Origin: Macrolepiota albuminosa
Taxonomy: Eukaryota; Basidiomycota; Agaricomycetes; Agaricales; Agaricaceae
Length of the DNA stretch: 64,000 nucleotides
Direction: 5' to 3'
Assembly (NCBI GenBank): GCA_027475525.1
Contig: JAMWFC010000089.1
Span: 248,001-312,000 of the forward strand
In this document: positions 31,279 through 42,846 of the stretch, in pieces
Layout: the number at the start of each line of letters is the position of its first letter
Numbering within the stretch: the first letter of the stretch is position 1
Notes under the pieces: generated by a model
The model's database searches: none
What the model was told of the DNA's origin: nothing
Seen by the model: the letters and a program-made list of their open reading frames with translations, nothing else
Program-made: the position numbers and the translations under genes

Positions 31279-33338
31279 ATGGACACTGTTGACGACCAAA
31301 ACCCTTTAATCTCTTATCAACCACGCGAAGCTTGGATTCAACACAACATTACAACCGATGCCATTGCAGCAAAGTATGCTCTTTTTCTTGTGCGGGATGC
31401 ATGGAATAACAAAAAACACACAGCTTCTATGGGCAGACCTTCACACAAACTCGTCAACAGAATGCAACGTTGTCTTTCAACTTCGATGGGCACTCTGTCA
31501 CCATTCTAGGTTCCACAAATGGCTCTTTCGTAGCAACCATAGATGGAGAAGTTCATCCAGGTTCCGGCACAAAGATTTCTCAATCTGCTCAAGTTGCATC
31601 GCTGTTTGCAATAAATACACTTGGCCTTGGAAACCACAATATCACTATCACAAACTTAGACGAGACTGCGACATTGTATGTTGACTCTGTGAGTCCTATC
31701 AAAGTCCTTTTTCCGTCTGATGAGGGAGCGATCACTTTCATTAGATTACATGGACTGCATCCCCAGCAAATAAAACTGGCACTCTAAACCGTACAGTAAT
31801 TGATGATGTACTGCCTACATTTCATTTCGAAGAAGGCGTGTGGTCTACCTCCTCCTTGTTATCTAAGAACTTCGTGAAGGATACGGGACAGTGCGCCGTA
31901 TTATTTATCTTACGCTTGTAACGAACCACTGATTGTTAATGAAGCACAACGATGATAAAGGGGGCCAGTGTCGATCTGACTTTTACATCGGTTAGTCAAA
32001 GACATAGTGTAGTAAATATGAATTCCAACTCAAAGGTTTTATAGAGTACGTGTGCATCCGTCTAACACACAATATCCTTTTATGGGAAGATTTAGTCGAC
32101 TCCCTCTCTTTGCTTGGATCTGTCGGACCCGATCATGGTCGTTATTCAGTTCAGCTCGACGATCAGACTCCGCAAATGTTTCAAGCCGCTCAATTGACAC
32201 CGGCAGTGCAAGTCTGGATCTACTATATAAGCCACTTGGTTCCCGGAGAGCACACGCTTCACGTGGTTAACGAGGATAATGCGGTTTTTGCTATTGATGC
32301 AGTTATCTTTTCCACAATAGTGAATGTCACCACAAGGTGCGGCTTCTATTTTCCGTTGTACGGTGAGTGTTTGACTGATTGAGTGCAGTGCGACACCATT
32401 ACATGTGTCGACTCTTCCGCCAAGCTCCGTAACAGTGTTATCTAATCCTAGTAGCATCCCAAATGCGGCGGGATCGTCCCGGTATGAATACAGTCAATAT
32501 ATGTCACCTCCAAGTTTCCTGACGATCTCTTGCGTTCAGACCATCTGCCGGTGCGATTGGCGGGGCGGTCGTTGGCAGTATAATTGCATTGTTGTTGATT
32601 ATCTTGGGGCTTCTGGTCAGTGACCCCTTATCTTTCTCAGAGAATCTGATTCTCCTAACAACGTTCATTTGTGACTAGTTTTGTCTCAGGAAGAGACTTA
32701 GCAAGGGAAGGGAGTCTGCAATCTCGTCTCATAACATGAGTCAAGCTCCGCTCTCCAGTCCAAATTGGGACAATTCAACTCCTTCCCCATCCCGCGACTA
32801 CGCATATGAGAATTCCCCACTTTATTCTGCCATAGAATCACCTGGCAACAAAATGCGAAGATTCTATCCTTATCAGGCTTCTACTGGGGATTATCCATCG
32901 TCTGAATCTTTAGATACACAAAATATCGCTTCAACTAGTATTCGGGCAGATGATGGGTTGGTCGACCAAACTAAAGATCGGCGTTCCGTGCGTAAGGCAC
33001 GTTCATAGAGTCCACCATATTATGAGATTGAGGACTGATGCCAGACATTATAGATTCAACGTGACAGGAAAAGTGCTACTGTATATGCATCGCCAAGGGA
33101 AACTACACCCGCAAATCGAACATCATATGTAAATGGTAACACTTCCTCTGGCGGAGTGCAGAGAACTGAAGCCAATGATCCACCATTCTCGGGAGATGAG
33201 GGTAGAAACTCTATTCTCTTTAACACGATTAATGCGCCACCAACAACACGCGCAGTCACGCCAGCACCCGCATATGAAGCTGCTGTTGTGTCCTTGGCCG
33301 AAAACAGTATTCACGCCGGTGTCGACGAAAATCATTGA
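31279..33338 (+). CDS. Single-pass membrane protein with two beta-sandwich domains, paralogue 1
   Basis: Nine exons (31279-31373, 31424-31688, 31745-31890, 31945-31994, 32096-32336, 32389-32481, 32540-32615, 32679-32987, 33054-33338) give 519 aa in one frame. Domain 1 starts DDQNPLISYQPREAWIQ and continues FYGQTFTQTR ... LSFNFDGHSVTILGSTNGSF. Domain 2 starts IDDVLPTFHFEEGVWST, then SVDLTFTS, LLGSVGPDHGRYSVQLDD and GEHTLHVVNEDNAVFAIDAV. A Ser/Pro/Thr stalk follows, then one membrane helix (about 297-322, GAIGGAVVGSIIALLLIILG), a basic stop-transfer FCLRKRLSK and a ~195-aa Ser/Pro-rich cytoplasmic tail. This is a common basidiomycete family with a carbohydrate-binding-like fold; the function is unknown. 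No N-terminal signal peptide is visible. The donor of the 50-nt exon 4 (A|GTCAAA) is non-consensus but gives the same exon length as the paralogue. Confidence 0.85.
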
Positions 33339-34543
33339 ACGTGATCGTACTTCAATTCGCAGAACTGACGTCGGCCTTCTGTTACTTCAGCATGGATCTG
33401 TGTGAGTAGTAGTGCATAGGTAGCGATAATTCTTTGATTTAGTGTCTTCGAACATAGAAATTACTGAGGTCGGTCATGACATCCTTCGTGGTGTAATCCG
33501 ACGATTACTACATCGATGGAGATAGATGTGTTACAATGTACCTGTTGTGACGGAACTTAATTTGCTCCCATATCGGATCCGCCACATTGTCCTTTCCTAT
33601 TAGATTATTTCTTTGTTTCCGGACTACCACGTACGTATCAAACCGTATTTACTCGCTATACGAATACAGCGAGGTCTAGTTTTGTCTAGGCGCGTTTTAG
33701 CCAAGCGGTAGCGCAGATTGACTAGACTTCCGGAAGTGCACGTTAATAAAAAATGCTCTGATATAACGTTTTGTATTTAATGTGGAACACGTCGGAATTG
33801 CACGCGACGCACCGCTTGGACGGTGGCGATTATCAGATTCTCGTTCCCTTTCAACGCTAATTTCCTCTCCCTCTGGTCCCGCTCTCTTTCCTTTTCTCGC
33901 TCGCGTTCTCTGGCACGAAAATAGTACGGGTCATTGCTGTACGGCTGTGTACCAACTACCTGTCCCATTAGAATAAAGGACGTCACTATCCTGGTGGGCA
34001 AGGCTTGGTAACCGCCGGTCATTTACATCTGATTAGGACGCCAAATGCTGACCGATTGAGTTCAATTGGCCCTCGAGCTCAGCTTTCTTGACATACATGG
34101 CTTAAAGCAACATCACTGAAACTTTCATGACAGCTGGCGCTGCCTGTGGATGACAGTGACGTGACTATCAACATTGGTCTTCCGTCATCTCCAGGACTGA
34201 TATTTTGAGTGTAAAAGTAGTGAGCTTTTGGACAGAACATTGACGTTTTAATTCTTTTTTGCTAGCGGAGGCTCCTGATCTTGTCGTCAGACATACTGCT
34301 AGATATTCGAGGCGTTATCAGTATCTGATCTGTAAGAACACGTTATATCTGGATTCTGCCACTTATCAGTCATGTCACTACAGCATCGCCTTTCTACGAC
34401 GCGAAATCAATCATAGCAAGCATGAGAAGAAAGATGTGCTGTCCAGTGATTCGTTGATCATCTTATAAGAAAAGAAACATTTATCATTTATAAAAGAAAA
34501 CTATGAGTGCCATTTCTACGCTATCAAAGTCCAATCTCCAACC
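33339..34543. other. Intergenic region between the tandem paralogues
   Basis: 1.2 kb, no coding sequence recognised. A TATA-like TTTATAAAAG lies at 34,487-34,496, about 50 bp before the next start codon. A short tRNA D-arm-like piece at 33,699-33,716 was rejected (see below). Confidence 0.4.
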
Positions 34544-36271
34544 ATGTCGATGATAACGGACGATGAAAGTCCACTCATATTTTATCAGCCACGGGAAGTT
34601 TGGATTCAACACAACGCTTCGACCGACGCGGTAGCGAACAAGCCAGTCTTTCTTCCGTTGGCTTCCAATACCTTATTAACAACAGTAATACAGTTTTTAT
34701 CAGAAGACATTCACCGTCACACGACAACCAAACACTAAAGTAACTTTTACTTTCGACGGGAGTACCATCGACATCATTGGTTCCGTCAATGGCACATTTC
34801 TCGTAAACCTGGACGATACCCCTACAATATCTGGAAATGCAACTTCACACCTGGCCAAGCCCTCTTCACTATTTTCGGCCAAATCACTAAATTTAGGAAT
34901 GTACCACAGCGTGACCATTACGAACCAGGGTGAGACCGTTCTGTACATTGACTATGTAGGTTTCTTGTTACGGCACCTGGGCTTCCATTACTCATAAAGG
35001 AAACGGATAGTTTTCTTGGTCCCAGTTCCCTCCAGGTAAGGCTGGTACCTTGGCCCAGTCAATAGTAGACGATGTAGATCCCTCTTTTAACTATCATGGA
35101 GCGTGGTCTACGTCCCCTGCCAATGTTTCTGGTTTTTCTGGAGGAACTGGACAGTGAGCTATTAGTCTATTATCGGTCGACGAAGGCTGATCCTAAAAAA
35201 GTACAACGTCAGCACAAGGGACTAGTGTCGATTTTACCTTCTCATCAGTGAGTCGTTACATGCAAAGAGTGAAACAGTGGTTGAAGAAGATCAGGGTATG
35301 ACGTTCACGTTTAAGTGTTCATGATTTTGTCGACTAGCTCCATTCAATCAGCGGATTCCATCAGCCTCATAGGGTCTCTTGGACCTGATCATGGGATCTT
35401 TTCAGTCCAGCTAGACGACAGCCAACCGAGCGAGTTTAATGCACGAGACTTGACACCTAGTGTCCAGGCCCTTTTATACTATACGGCCCGACTGAATGGT
35501 GGTAAACACACACTACGCATAATGAATATGGAAAACGCAGTCTTTTCTATTGACTCGGCTGTCCTATATGCGGTCTCGAATCTTACTAGCATGTGCGTCG
35601 CTTTCTTTTTCTCTCAGGCATGAGTTGATCCAATTCAATGATCATATCAGGACTCCATTTGTGCCGATTGCTAGCACGTCGCTGAGTGTTGCGGAGTCGT
35701 CATCTCTGTACTGTATTTGTTTGTTGCACATATAGTTCTCTGACACCAAATGCAGTATGACAATGCCATCTTTATCAAGTTCAATCACAACATCTATCGT
35801 TCCAGATGCGTCGTCTAAGTACACATTTTTTGGTGAATGTATTAACCACCACTTATGAGCATTCAGGCTATCTGTGGGTGCAATTGCTGGTGTTGCTGTC
35901 GCTAGTGTGATTGCGGTATTGCTGATTGTACTTGGGCTTTTGGTACGTGTTGTAACCTTTTTCAAAGCATCTATACTAAAAGAGGGATGACTCAGATCTG
36001 GCTGAGGAAAAGGTCGGACCATAGAGTAATCCAACCTGGCATTGTACTTGAGAATGGGACCTTTGTACCATCACATCCTCTATCTTTGCCTCGCATCTAC
36101 CCTTTCAGTCCTCCTGCTGACTCACTGGAGAACAACTTATGTATCACTAATCTCTCTCCAGACTTCCCTGCACCACACTCCAATTCGCCAGCCCCGGAAT
36201 ATACGCCAGTTGAGGATTCATCCCAAACGGGAGGGTGGTATCAGAGACAGACTAGCCGTTCCACTTCCTGA
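34544..36271 (+). CDS. Single-pass membrane protein with two beta-sandwich domains, paralogue 2
   Basis: Nine exons (34544-34641, 34694-34955, 35011-35153, 35202-35251, 35352-35592, 35651-35707, 35756-35818, 35867-35942, 35996-36271) give 421 aa in one frame. It is parallel to the upstream gene throughout: DDESPLIFYQPREVWIQ, then VTFTFDGSTIDIIGSVNG; VDDVDPSFNYHGAWSTS, then LIGSLGPDHGIFSVQLDD; one membrane helix at about 305-330 (GAIAGVAVASVIAVLLIVLG) and stop-transfer IWLRKRS. The cytoplasmic tail is shorter (about 92 aa) and Pro-rich. Exons 4 (50 nt), 5 (241 nt) and the membrane exon 8 (76 nt) match the paralogue exactly in length and phase, which supports both models and a tandem duplication origin. 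Intron 1 has no GT donor at the required place; AACAA|GCCAGT (34642) would be a GC-AG intron, or the gene carries a mutated donor. Confidence 0.82.
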
Positions 36272-37321
36272 AAAATCCCAATGTATGTAGGATTTGCGAC
36301 ATAACATAGTCTTTGTGTAATCTCAGTGAATCATTGTTGTTAGAATTCACTCGAGAGAATTTGATTAAGCAGGGTAATAGATAGAGTACTTGTCATGACA
36401 ATTCACAATAAATCTCTAGAGCGGCCTGTCCTCAGAAATGTGAGTTTTCAATCATCGAACATGTAATTATGGGCTGCTACCAAGCATGACATGTCCAAGA
36501 CATAATAACTTCTATAGTGAAAACAAGTTCTTTTATTCGAGAGGTATGTATATTTTGAGACGTCAGTATGTTATGTAGAGTACTTTGAATAATCAAATCA
36601 TACCTGGAGTTTGAACAACAAAAGTAGATTGATCTTCAGGTAATATAGTTTTAGATAATCTAGTTTCAATGGGTGCAAGGAATGATATTCTTTGTAAAAA
36701 CAATGTAAAAACATGGTAAAAAATAATCCATAGCACAATTCGGAAAGGAGGCACGGGATGAACGTGACTTAGGCGTCACCAGAATCGGTCGATTAACATG
36801 TTGGGACGCCACAGATGTGACGATGTGAAGAGTGTTTTAGAACCCTAACAGACAAATCCCTCAGTCCAGTGTAAGTGACTGTATTTTCTTTCATACCTAA
36901 CAGACAAATCTACGTACAGATATTAGTATCATGTCTAAAGAAAAAAAATATTCTTGAGCTCACCCCTCAGTCCAGTGTAAGAGACTGAGGGTATAGTCGA
37001 CGTGTATGTAGCTATATATTAGATGATCGTAGCGGCGCACACATGCGCCATCCCCGACTCATGAAGTACAGAGGTTTTAGAAATTCTTGTCTCACATGCA
37101 TGTGCAATTTGAGGATATTTAGAAATAAGAAAAAATTGTAGAATATTCAAAAAATTCATTTATGCAGAATTACAGTCCATATAGGCCTCTAATACACTCA
37201 TTTGATCCATAAAATACGATTCTCTCCCTACACTGTCACTCTCCAACTTCAATAGTTGATGATTTTGACACCTTCCAACTCATGGACATGGACACAATTT
37301 AAGGAGACCACTACAGGATTT
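36272..37321. mobile_element. Border of the second transposon island, LTR-like pieces
   Basis: CpG falls away from here. Contains two copies of the CCTCAGTC hairpin (36,859-36,881 partial; 36,965-36,990 complete) beside ...CCCTAACA and AACAGACAAAT repeats that look like LTR ends. No genes. Confidence 0.45.
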
Positions 37322-38400
37322 CAAGCACAAAAATGGGTGCTTTTCAGCCTGGAGAACAATGTCCTATTATGAAAAGGCAAGAAATAGAAGCTGAGAGTGA
37401 CATAGACCTATTACTTTGTGGTCAGTCCTATTCCCATGGGAGGCAGGCAAGTCAGCAGTGAAAAACAGAAGACTGAAGTTGTTAGTGGGTCTGAATCTGA
37501 CAGCACTTAGTCAGTTTCTGCTTAAAAATGGCTGAAGAAGAAGCAGAGGCACCATGACATACTAGAAAAATCCAGTGCAAAGAAACCAGATGTCAAGGAC
37601 CAACTTCCAATCACCCCAAAAATCTCTGATGCAGCACAAAACATACTTGGCACAGTAGCAGCATTTCTCAATGATAGTAGGTCTGCTTCTGAAGATGGAG
37701 AGGTTGCTGTGACTCCTAAGAGAGGTCCTAGACAGCCATGAGGCTCTTATATAGCAAAGGCTAAAATTTTCATTCCAGTTATAGAAACTGTACAATGTTT
37801 GGATATGTCAGTCTATGTCAACTTTGAAGTGCTGCCTAAGTTGATTCAAGATCATACACACAAAGGGGACAAATTGGAACCTCAAAAACTGAAGCAGTAT
37901 GGCCTATTTACACTAACATTGAACATGTCATGGAATTGTTTCTTGGCAGAGATATCTAATATTGTTGATGTTCCACTTGAGAATCTAGATATTAATGAAA
38001 TGACATGGTGCTTTCAAAAGATGGCACAGCTAATGCTTACTAGTCTAAGTGGCTATAACACTATGATTCAACAAATTTTTGCACTCAAAAATCTATTGAC
38101 AGCTATTATTATTCTCTCCTTCTCAGCTCTGAAGCAGGTCTGAAAAAATATACTAAAGTGCCAGCAAAAGAGTGATAAAGAATTGGAAGACCTTCAGATC
38201 AAAGAAAATACAAAGTGGAAAAAGAAAATAAGTTGATTTCTACAAATAGAAGCAAATATTCATACAAGTTTGATAGCTGGCTCTAGATGAACAACTCACT
38301 CTAATTGTCCATGAACTTGAAGACTGATATCCACCTAGATATTGTGAAGATCATCTGGAGATTGCATGCTTCCATTATTGTTCAAAAGTTTGGCATTTCC
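37322..38400 (+). pseudogene. Decayed transposon ORF, family unknown
   Basis: Fragments open in alternating frames with frequent stops (for example 37799-38143: MDMSVYVNFEVLPKLIQDH). CpG-poor. I see a lost coding region but no diagnostic motif. Confidence 0.35.
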
Positions 38401-38759
38401 ATTTTGACCAGAATCACACCAAAGTTTGAGCAAATGCAATTGTAAGTTACACTCATTTATAACTGGTCAATCACCAACTGTTGTCTCTTCCAAGCTTCAA
38501 AAAGTTATGGACTATACAAAACCACCTCTTGGTCAGAATTTTTTCTTCTCTAAAGATAGAACTGAATTCAGTATTACACTGACAACTCTAGGGCACTTGT
38601 CAGCTTGGCCTGGTTTCTATCTCTTTTCTAGCTCTTGAATGCTCAGAATTTTGTTGTCAAAATCTCAAAAATTTCATTCAGCTGAGCTTCAAATCTGCAA
38701 AGTTGAGACTTAGATTTGGTCAAAATTTCCTCTCAAATCTGCTATTTCATGGACAAGGT
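38401..38759. other. Transposon-derived, unassigned
   Basis: CpG-poor, no motif recognised. Confidence 0.3.
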
Positions 38760-38799
38760 TTCTCAGGAGCTTCCCAGGAGCTTTCCAGGGCCTATCCAG

Positions 38800-38900
38800 G
38801 GGCCACAGTGGCTCAGCTGGCATCATTGTGGTCCTTAGGGGGTTACATAATCCTCAAGTGGGGAGAGCTTAGGTTTGAACTGCACCTGTGTGAAAAACAC
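38800..38900 (+). mobile_element. tRNA-derived SINE head (candidate)
   Basis: A pol III A box TGGCTCAGCTGG (38,809-38,820) fits TRGCNNAGNNGG. It is followed about 50 bases later by a B box GGTTTGAACTGC (38,872-38,883), one CpG transition away from GGTTCGA. Such a pair is the head of a tRNA-derived SINE. No terminal poly(A) or target duplication was found. Confidence 0.55.
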
Positions 38901-39285
38901 TTTAGACACCACATGGGTTCTTCAATGCTGCTAGGCAGCCACCACCTGCACATGCTGACTAAGGAGGCTTTGTTGTGCAGGCCGAATGTGAGCAACCAAT
39001 TAGCATGTGACATGATGAAGCAATGTGACTACTAGTCTCATGTTTAACTGAAAGAGAAGGGTTCTCCAATGTGGCAGAATTGGAAAAGGCAACTTGCTGA
39101 CTAAGCAAGCTGTGGCATGAGTAGGCAAGGAAAATAGGATGTTAAAATAGTGTTATAGTCCAGGCTGCCAAAGTACTGTGTGGCTCATTTGATCAGAATT
39201 GGCTGGGGGTCCATGGACTCTGTCTCATGGGTCTGCTGATCTGAATCATTACTGAAAGAAGAATAGGGGGAATGGTTGTTAGTAT
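38901..39285. other. Transposon-derived, unassigned
   Basis: CpG-poor sequence between the SINE candidate and the LTR-like block. It may include the SINE body. No coding signal. Confidence 0.3.
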
Positions 39286-39619
39286 GCCAAAACCTGGCCA
39301 CCATCAACTATGACATCATCATCTCTCCAAGCACACCATCACATTCATCACATTGGTGGCCATCTCAACCCTGCATGGCACACTTATTAACAATGCCACC
39401 ATTGTTATATGGATGAATATATATACAGACTCAATACAAAGACAACCCTCAGTTACTTATATGAAACTGAGGATGTGTAAACTAATAGCTACTTTTCATA
39501 TACATTACTAACAGTATTTTGGAATATACTTACAGCGTTCTTAGATACAGCCTTACTCAGTCACTTATATGAGACTGAGGAGTATACTTATGGTGTTCTT
39601 AGTATCAGATTCTCACAGT
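39286..39619 (+). mobile_element. LTR-like fragment with two hairpin motifs
   Basis: Starts near TGTTAGTATGCC and ends ATCAGATTCTCACA. It holds two hairpins, 39,447-39,472 and 39,555-39,580 (ACTCAGTC..GACTGAGG). A second copy of the last 75 bases is at 40,430-40,505, ending GATTCTAACA, and a similar end (CAGATTCTAACA) is at 60,535-60,546. Extents are approximate. Confidence 0.45.
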
Positions 39620-39679
39620 TTATAGGCCATTGCTGAACTGGAACTTGGAATTCACATTACCAGTCCATCTGATCACAAG

Positions 39680-40214
39680 AGCTGAAACCTATTTCTTCTG
39701 CACAACACTCTACTGTTGCTTCTCTTCTTGCTCAAGGGTATTCTCTGGTCAGATTGGAGCTCAAACTGGTCTAGGAAAGTCTACTACTAGGAGGATTGGT
39801 AGAGAGTTGGAGATGGACAAGGAAAACCATCCTGGAGGCCATCCTGCTAAGCTTACTCCATGTGATAAACAGGCTATTGTTCAACAAATCTCAACTGGGA
39901 GACTTGATACAGCTGTCCAGGCCACTAATTTTATCAACAACATCATTTCCAACCCTGTCTCTTCCAAGACTGTCTGGAATGTGTTGAAGGAGGAGGGGTA
40001 TTGGTCTGCTACCAAGAGAAAAGTTCCTATGCTCAAAGCTAAACATTGACAACTACAGCTTAAATGGGGCATGAATTATGGGAGAGGGTTGCAAAGGAGT
40101 GGGATGAAATACCACCAGAGGTATGCCAAAGACTAATAGAAAGCATGCCTAGAAGGATTCAAGCAGTTATCAAGGCAAATGGAGGACATACAAAGTACTA
40201 GATACTAAAATTAA
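39680..40214 (+). pseudogene. Tc1/mariner transposase, internally deleted copy
   Basis: The N-terminal DNA-binding region is the same as at 5,556-5,930 (over 95% alike by eye): LEMDKENHPGGHPAKLTP, SKTVWNVLKEEGYW. It then skips the catalytic core and resumes with the C-terminal end (MPRRIQAVIKANGGHTKY, 40,147-40,200). A terminal unit follows directly. It cannot encode an active transposase, but it has the shape of a non-autonomous derivative with intact right end. Confidence 0.75.
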
Positions 40215-40428
40215 AGATGCTCAAAAAACTGTCCCAATGAGTGAATATTTTAAAATGGCTATTGCTCCATCAGTTTTGATCTTGATTACATAAACTTAGA
40301 TTTATTTTGTAGCTACGATGCCATAGTATTTTACGTGATTTAATCAGGATTTTAAGTACTTCCCATCCTTCATGCCAATGTCATCTTTCAAAAAGTATGA
40401 AACATTGGGACAGTTTTTTGAGCCACTG
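40215..40428 (-). mobile_element. Right terminal unit of the Tc1/mariner derivative
   Basis: 214 bp, inverted relative to 5108-5321, with ends AGATGCTCAAAAAACTGTCC and GACAGTTTTTTGAGCCACTG followed by TA. It is the best preserved complete copy of the unit. Confidence 0.75.
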
Positions 40429-40799
40429 TAGATACAGCCTTACTCAGTCACTTATATAAGACTGAGGAATATACTTACAGTGTTCTTAGTATCAGATTCT
40501 AACAATGGTGCTTTCAAAAATAATCGTCTGGGACTAGAGGGGGTTAGAGTCATAGAGCCTTGGCCTTTTGGGGCAAGCATTGCTGAGTGTAGCTGGGTTT
40601 CAAAAATTGGAAAGGCATGTTAGCGGCAGATGGGTTAGAGATTTACAGTAGGAAGTAGTATGAACACTGAAAAGATCAAATTGTAGTAAAATGGCTACAA
40701 AGTGTAACTGGCATGCTTGAAAAAGTGTTTGGCTGGTGATGATGCCCAAAAGTTGATCAGCAGCAGACACAGTTTACAGCTACTGACCAGTACAGAATG
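40429..40799. mobile_element. LTR-like fragment and unassigned repeat sequence
   Basis: 40,430-40,505 repeats the end of the LTR-like block (hairpin at 40,441-40,467, end GATTCTAACA). The rest is CpG-poor without motifs. Confidence 0.4.
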
Positions 40800-42846
40800 C
40801 ATTGGGCATGCTCAGTGTTTTGAGGGAGTCCTAGGCAGGTCTCAGAGAACAAGTTGGAAACAAATTCAATAGTAAGATTTGGTAAAGGTTGGGAAGGAAA
40901 GTCAGCAAGGGATATGCAGGAAGGAAAGTGCACTAATGACAAAGTGTGCCTAAATGAGAGAGGGAAGCAGATATGAGTAAGTGTGACAAAGGATGCAGTA
41001 AGAGGACTGAAGGCTTAGCAATGACTAAGCTGCATATTGCTTGCCATAGGTGAGTAAGTGTGACAAAGGATGCAGTAAGAGGACTGAAGGCTTAGCAATG
41101 ACTAAGCTGCATATTGCTTGCCATAGGTGCAAGGTGTGTAGTTTTCATATACATAACTGTGGTGATGATGCCAACTGTGGTTGGGTGTGCTGGATGTTAC
41201 GCAGTACAACACTGTCTTCAGTGCCTGGCATGCATAGTTGTGAGGAGTCCCGACAGAGTCCCAGTGTGCTCAAGTAGATGTGATAAAACAATGCACTAAA
41301 TGATAGTGCCTCTGATGCTACCTAGCAAACTGTAAGCATTGTAATCTAGACATAGATATTGAAAGAAGAAAGAATAGTGCAACATAATGTGCTTGTAGGT
41401 GGCACCATAAATAATGACAATGGTATAAACAAAGCTAGCACTCAACTAGATGACAAAGTTGGGCCAAGCTAGCATGATTTGAATGCTGAGTGTAACTGGG
41501 TGCTTGAAGAGTTATGATTTGTTGTTCTGTACATGTAAAGTAGCTATCTTTTATACTATGTGCTACTGTATTTTTGAAATAAATCCATTTGTGGTGCTAC
41601 CAATTAGCACCTCTCCTCATGGTTACAGTTAATGGCAACCTGTCAACAGTGACCAGCACACCTAGAGGATGGCAACCAATGGTGTTATAGTCCATTGACC
41701 ATGGCAACTCTAAACTGACTTAAAACTGTATGAGTCTGCTTACTTTTTAGTGTAATTCTGATTGGCCAGGCCTCTCTAGGATATGGTCAGAAAATCCTTG
41801 ACAGATGCCGTGAGTTCTAATGTCAGTGCTAAACATTGTATCAATTCTTGATGGGTAAAATGTCAGGTTAGAATATATCCTGTTCTGTTATCGTTGGTTT
41901 TTTAGACTTCTGATTGAGGTGCCTTGTCAAATGGCAGTGCCTAATGCTAACCCCTTTTTGAAACTGATCAGGGTTTGGTCAGAGTCACCTCTCCACCATC
42001 ACACTAGTGCTATGAGTCCTGGACCTCCTAAATCTTTGAAGTCAATGGATAGTGTATGCTGAAGGACTAATAGTGGTGGTTGAGACTGATAAGCAATGCC
42101 TGTAGCAGAGTGCTAAGTCCAGAGGTGTCCTGTGTCTGAGAGGATCACTAGAGTCTCCAGTTTATCCAGTGTCGGTAGGCCTATAGTGCCCCTTGATGCG
42201 CTCAGTCTGAGTAGAAGCCTATCAGCAGCAAGCAAGCTAGAGGTGCTCAGACAGTTGGTGACTATGAACTTTAGTCAGCACAAAAGAAATCTGAACCATA
42301 GGGTGAACTGAGGTGTAAACAGAGTACTTTGTTCTGTTTGTAACTAGTGACAATGGTAAGTATTTATAGTAAAAATAAGTTCACCATTGCTAAATGGCTA
42401 AGGAAGGAGCGGTGCACTGTAAAAAATGTAATTAAATGCCATGCATTCAACTAAATAATGAGAAATGAACAAGACTGCTGTCCATCTGAACTGTTAGAGG
42501 GTGCCAAGAGACGTCAGGTGCCAAAGTGAAATGCCATGCTATTTGTCATGAGTAAATATCATTACTCTCAATTCATAAGCACTGTTGTCGGCTAGCTGTA
42601 CCATGTGCTGATTGAGTGATGCCACTTGTCAATGCTCGCTGATGACATGATTGCCAGCTGTCGCCTGTCATTCTAGCTGCTGCCAGTGCTATCACTGATT
42701 GGTTCTGTCGCTTGCTGTGCATGGCTGTCAGGTAAGGCCTAAAATGGATAAATTGTGTGCACCAAGTTCAGAACAAGTGCGGCAAAGTGTCCAGGGCCAA
42801 TGCAGAGCCTGCTGTTGATGTGCCCAGTCTGTGTGAGGTCCTATCA
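40800..42846 (-). mobile_element. CpG-depleted remnant of the gypsy element seen at 1-1,478
   Basis: Collinear similarity with the left end of the window: GGGAGTCCTAGGCAGGTCTC (40,827) against GGGAGTCCCGGGCAGGTCCC (617), and 42,497-42,846 against 1,170-1,478, including the same edge TCCTATCA. Nearly every CpG in the left copy is TpG or CpA here. The intervening sequence is longer than in the left copy, so other insertions or rearrangements are included. No coding capacity remains. Confidence 0.65.
40975..41128. repeat. Exact 77-bp tandem duplication
   Basis: GAGTAAGTGTGACAAAGGAT at 40975 and 41052; the copies are identical over 77 bp. Confidence 0.92.

Noticed and set aside
33694..33740. tRNA D-arm-like TAGCCAAGCGGTAGCGCAG
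   Set aside because: No B box, no anticodon stem and no acceptor stem follow; at most a tRNA fragment.
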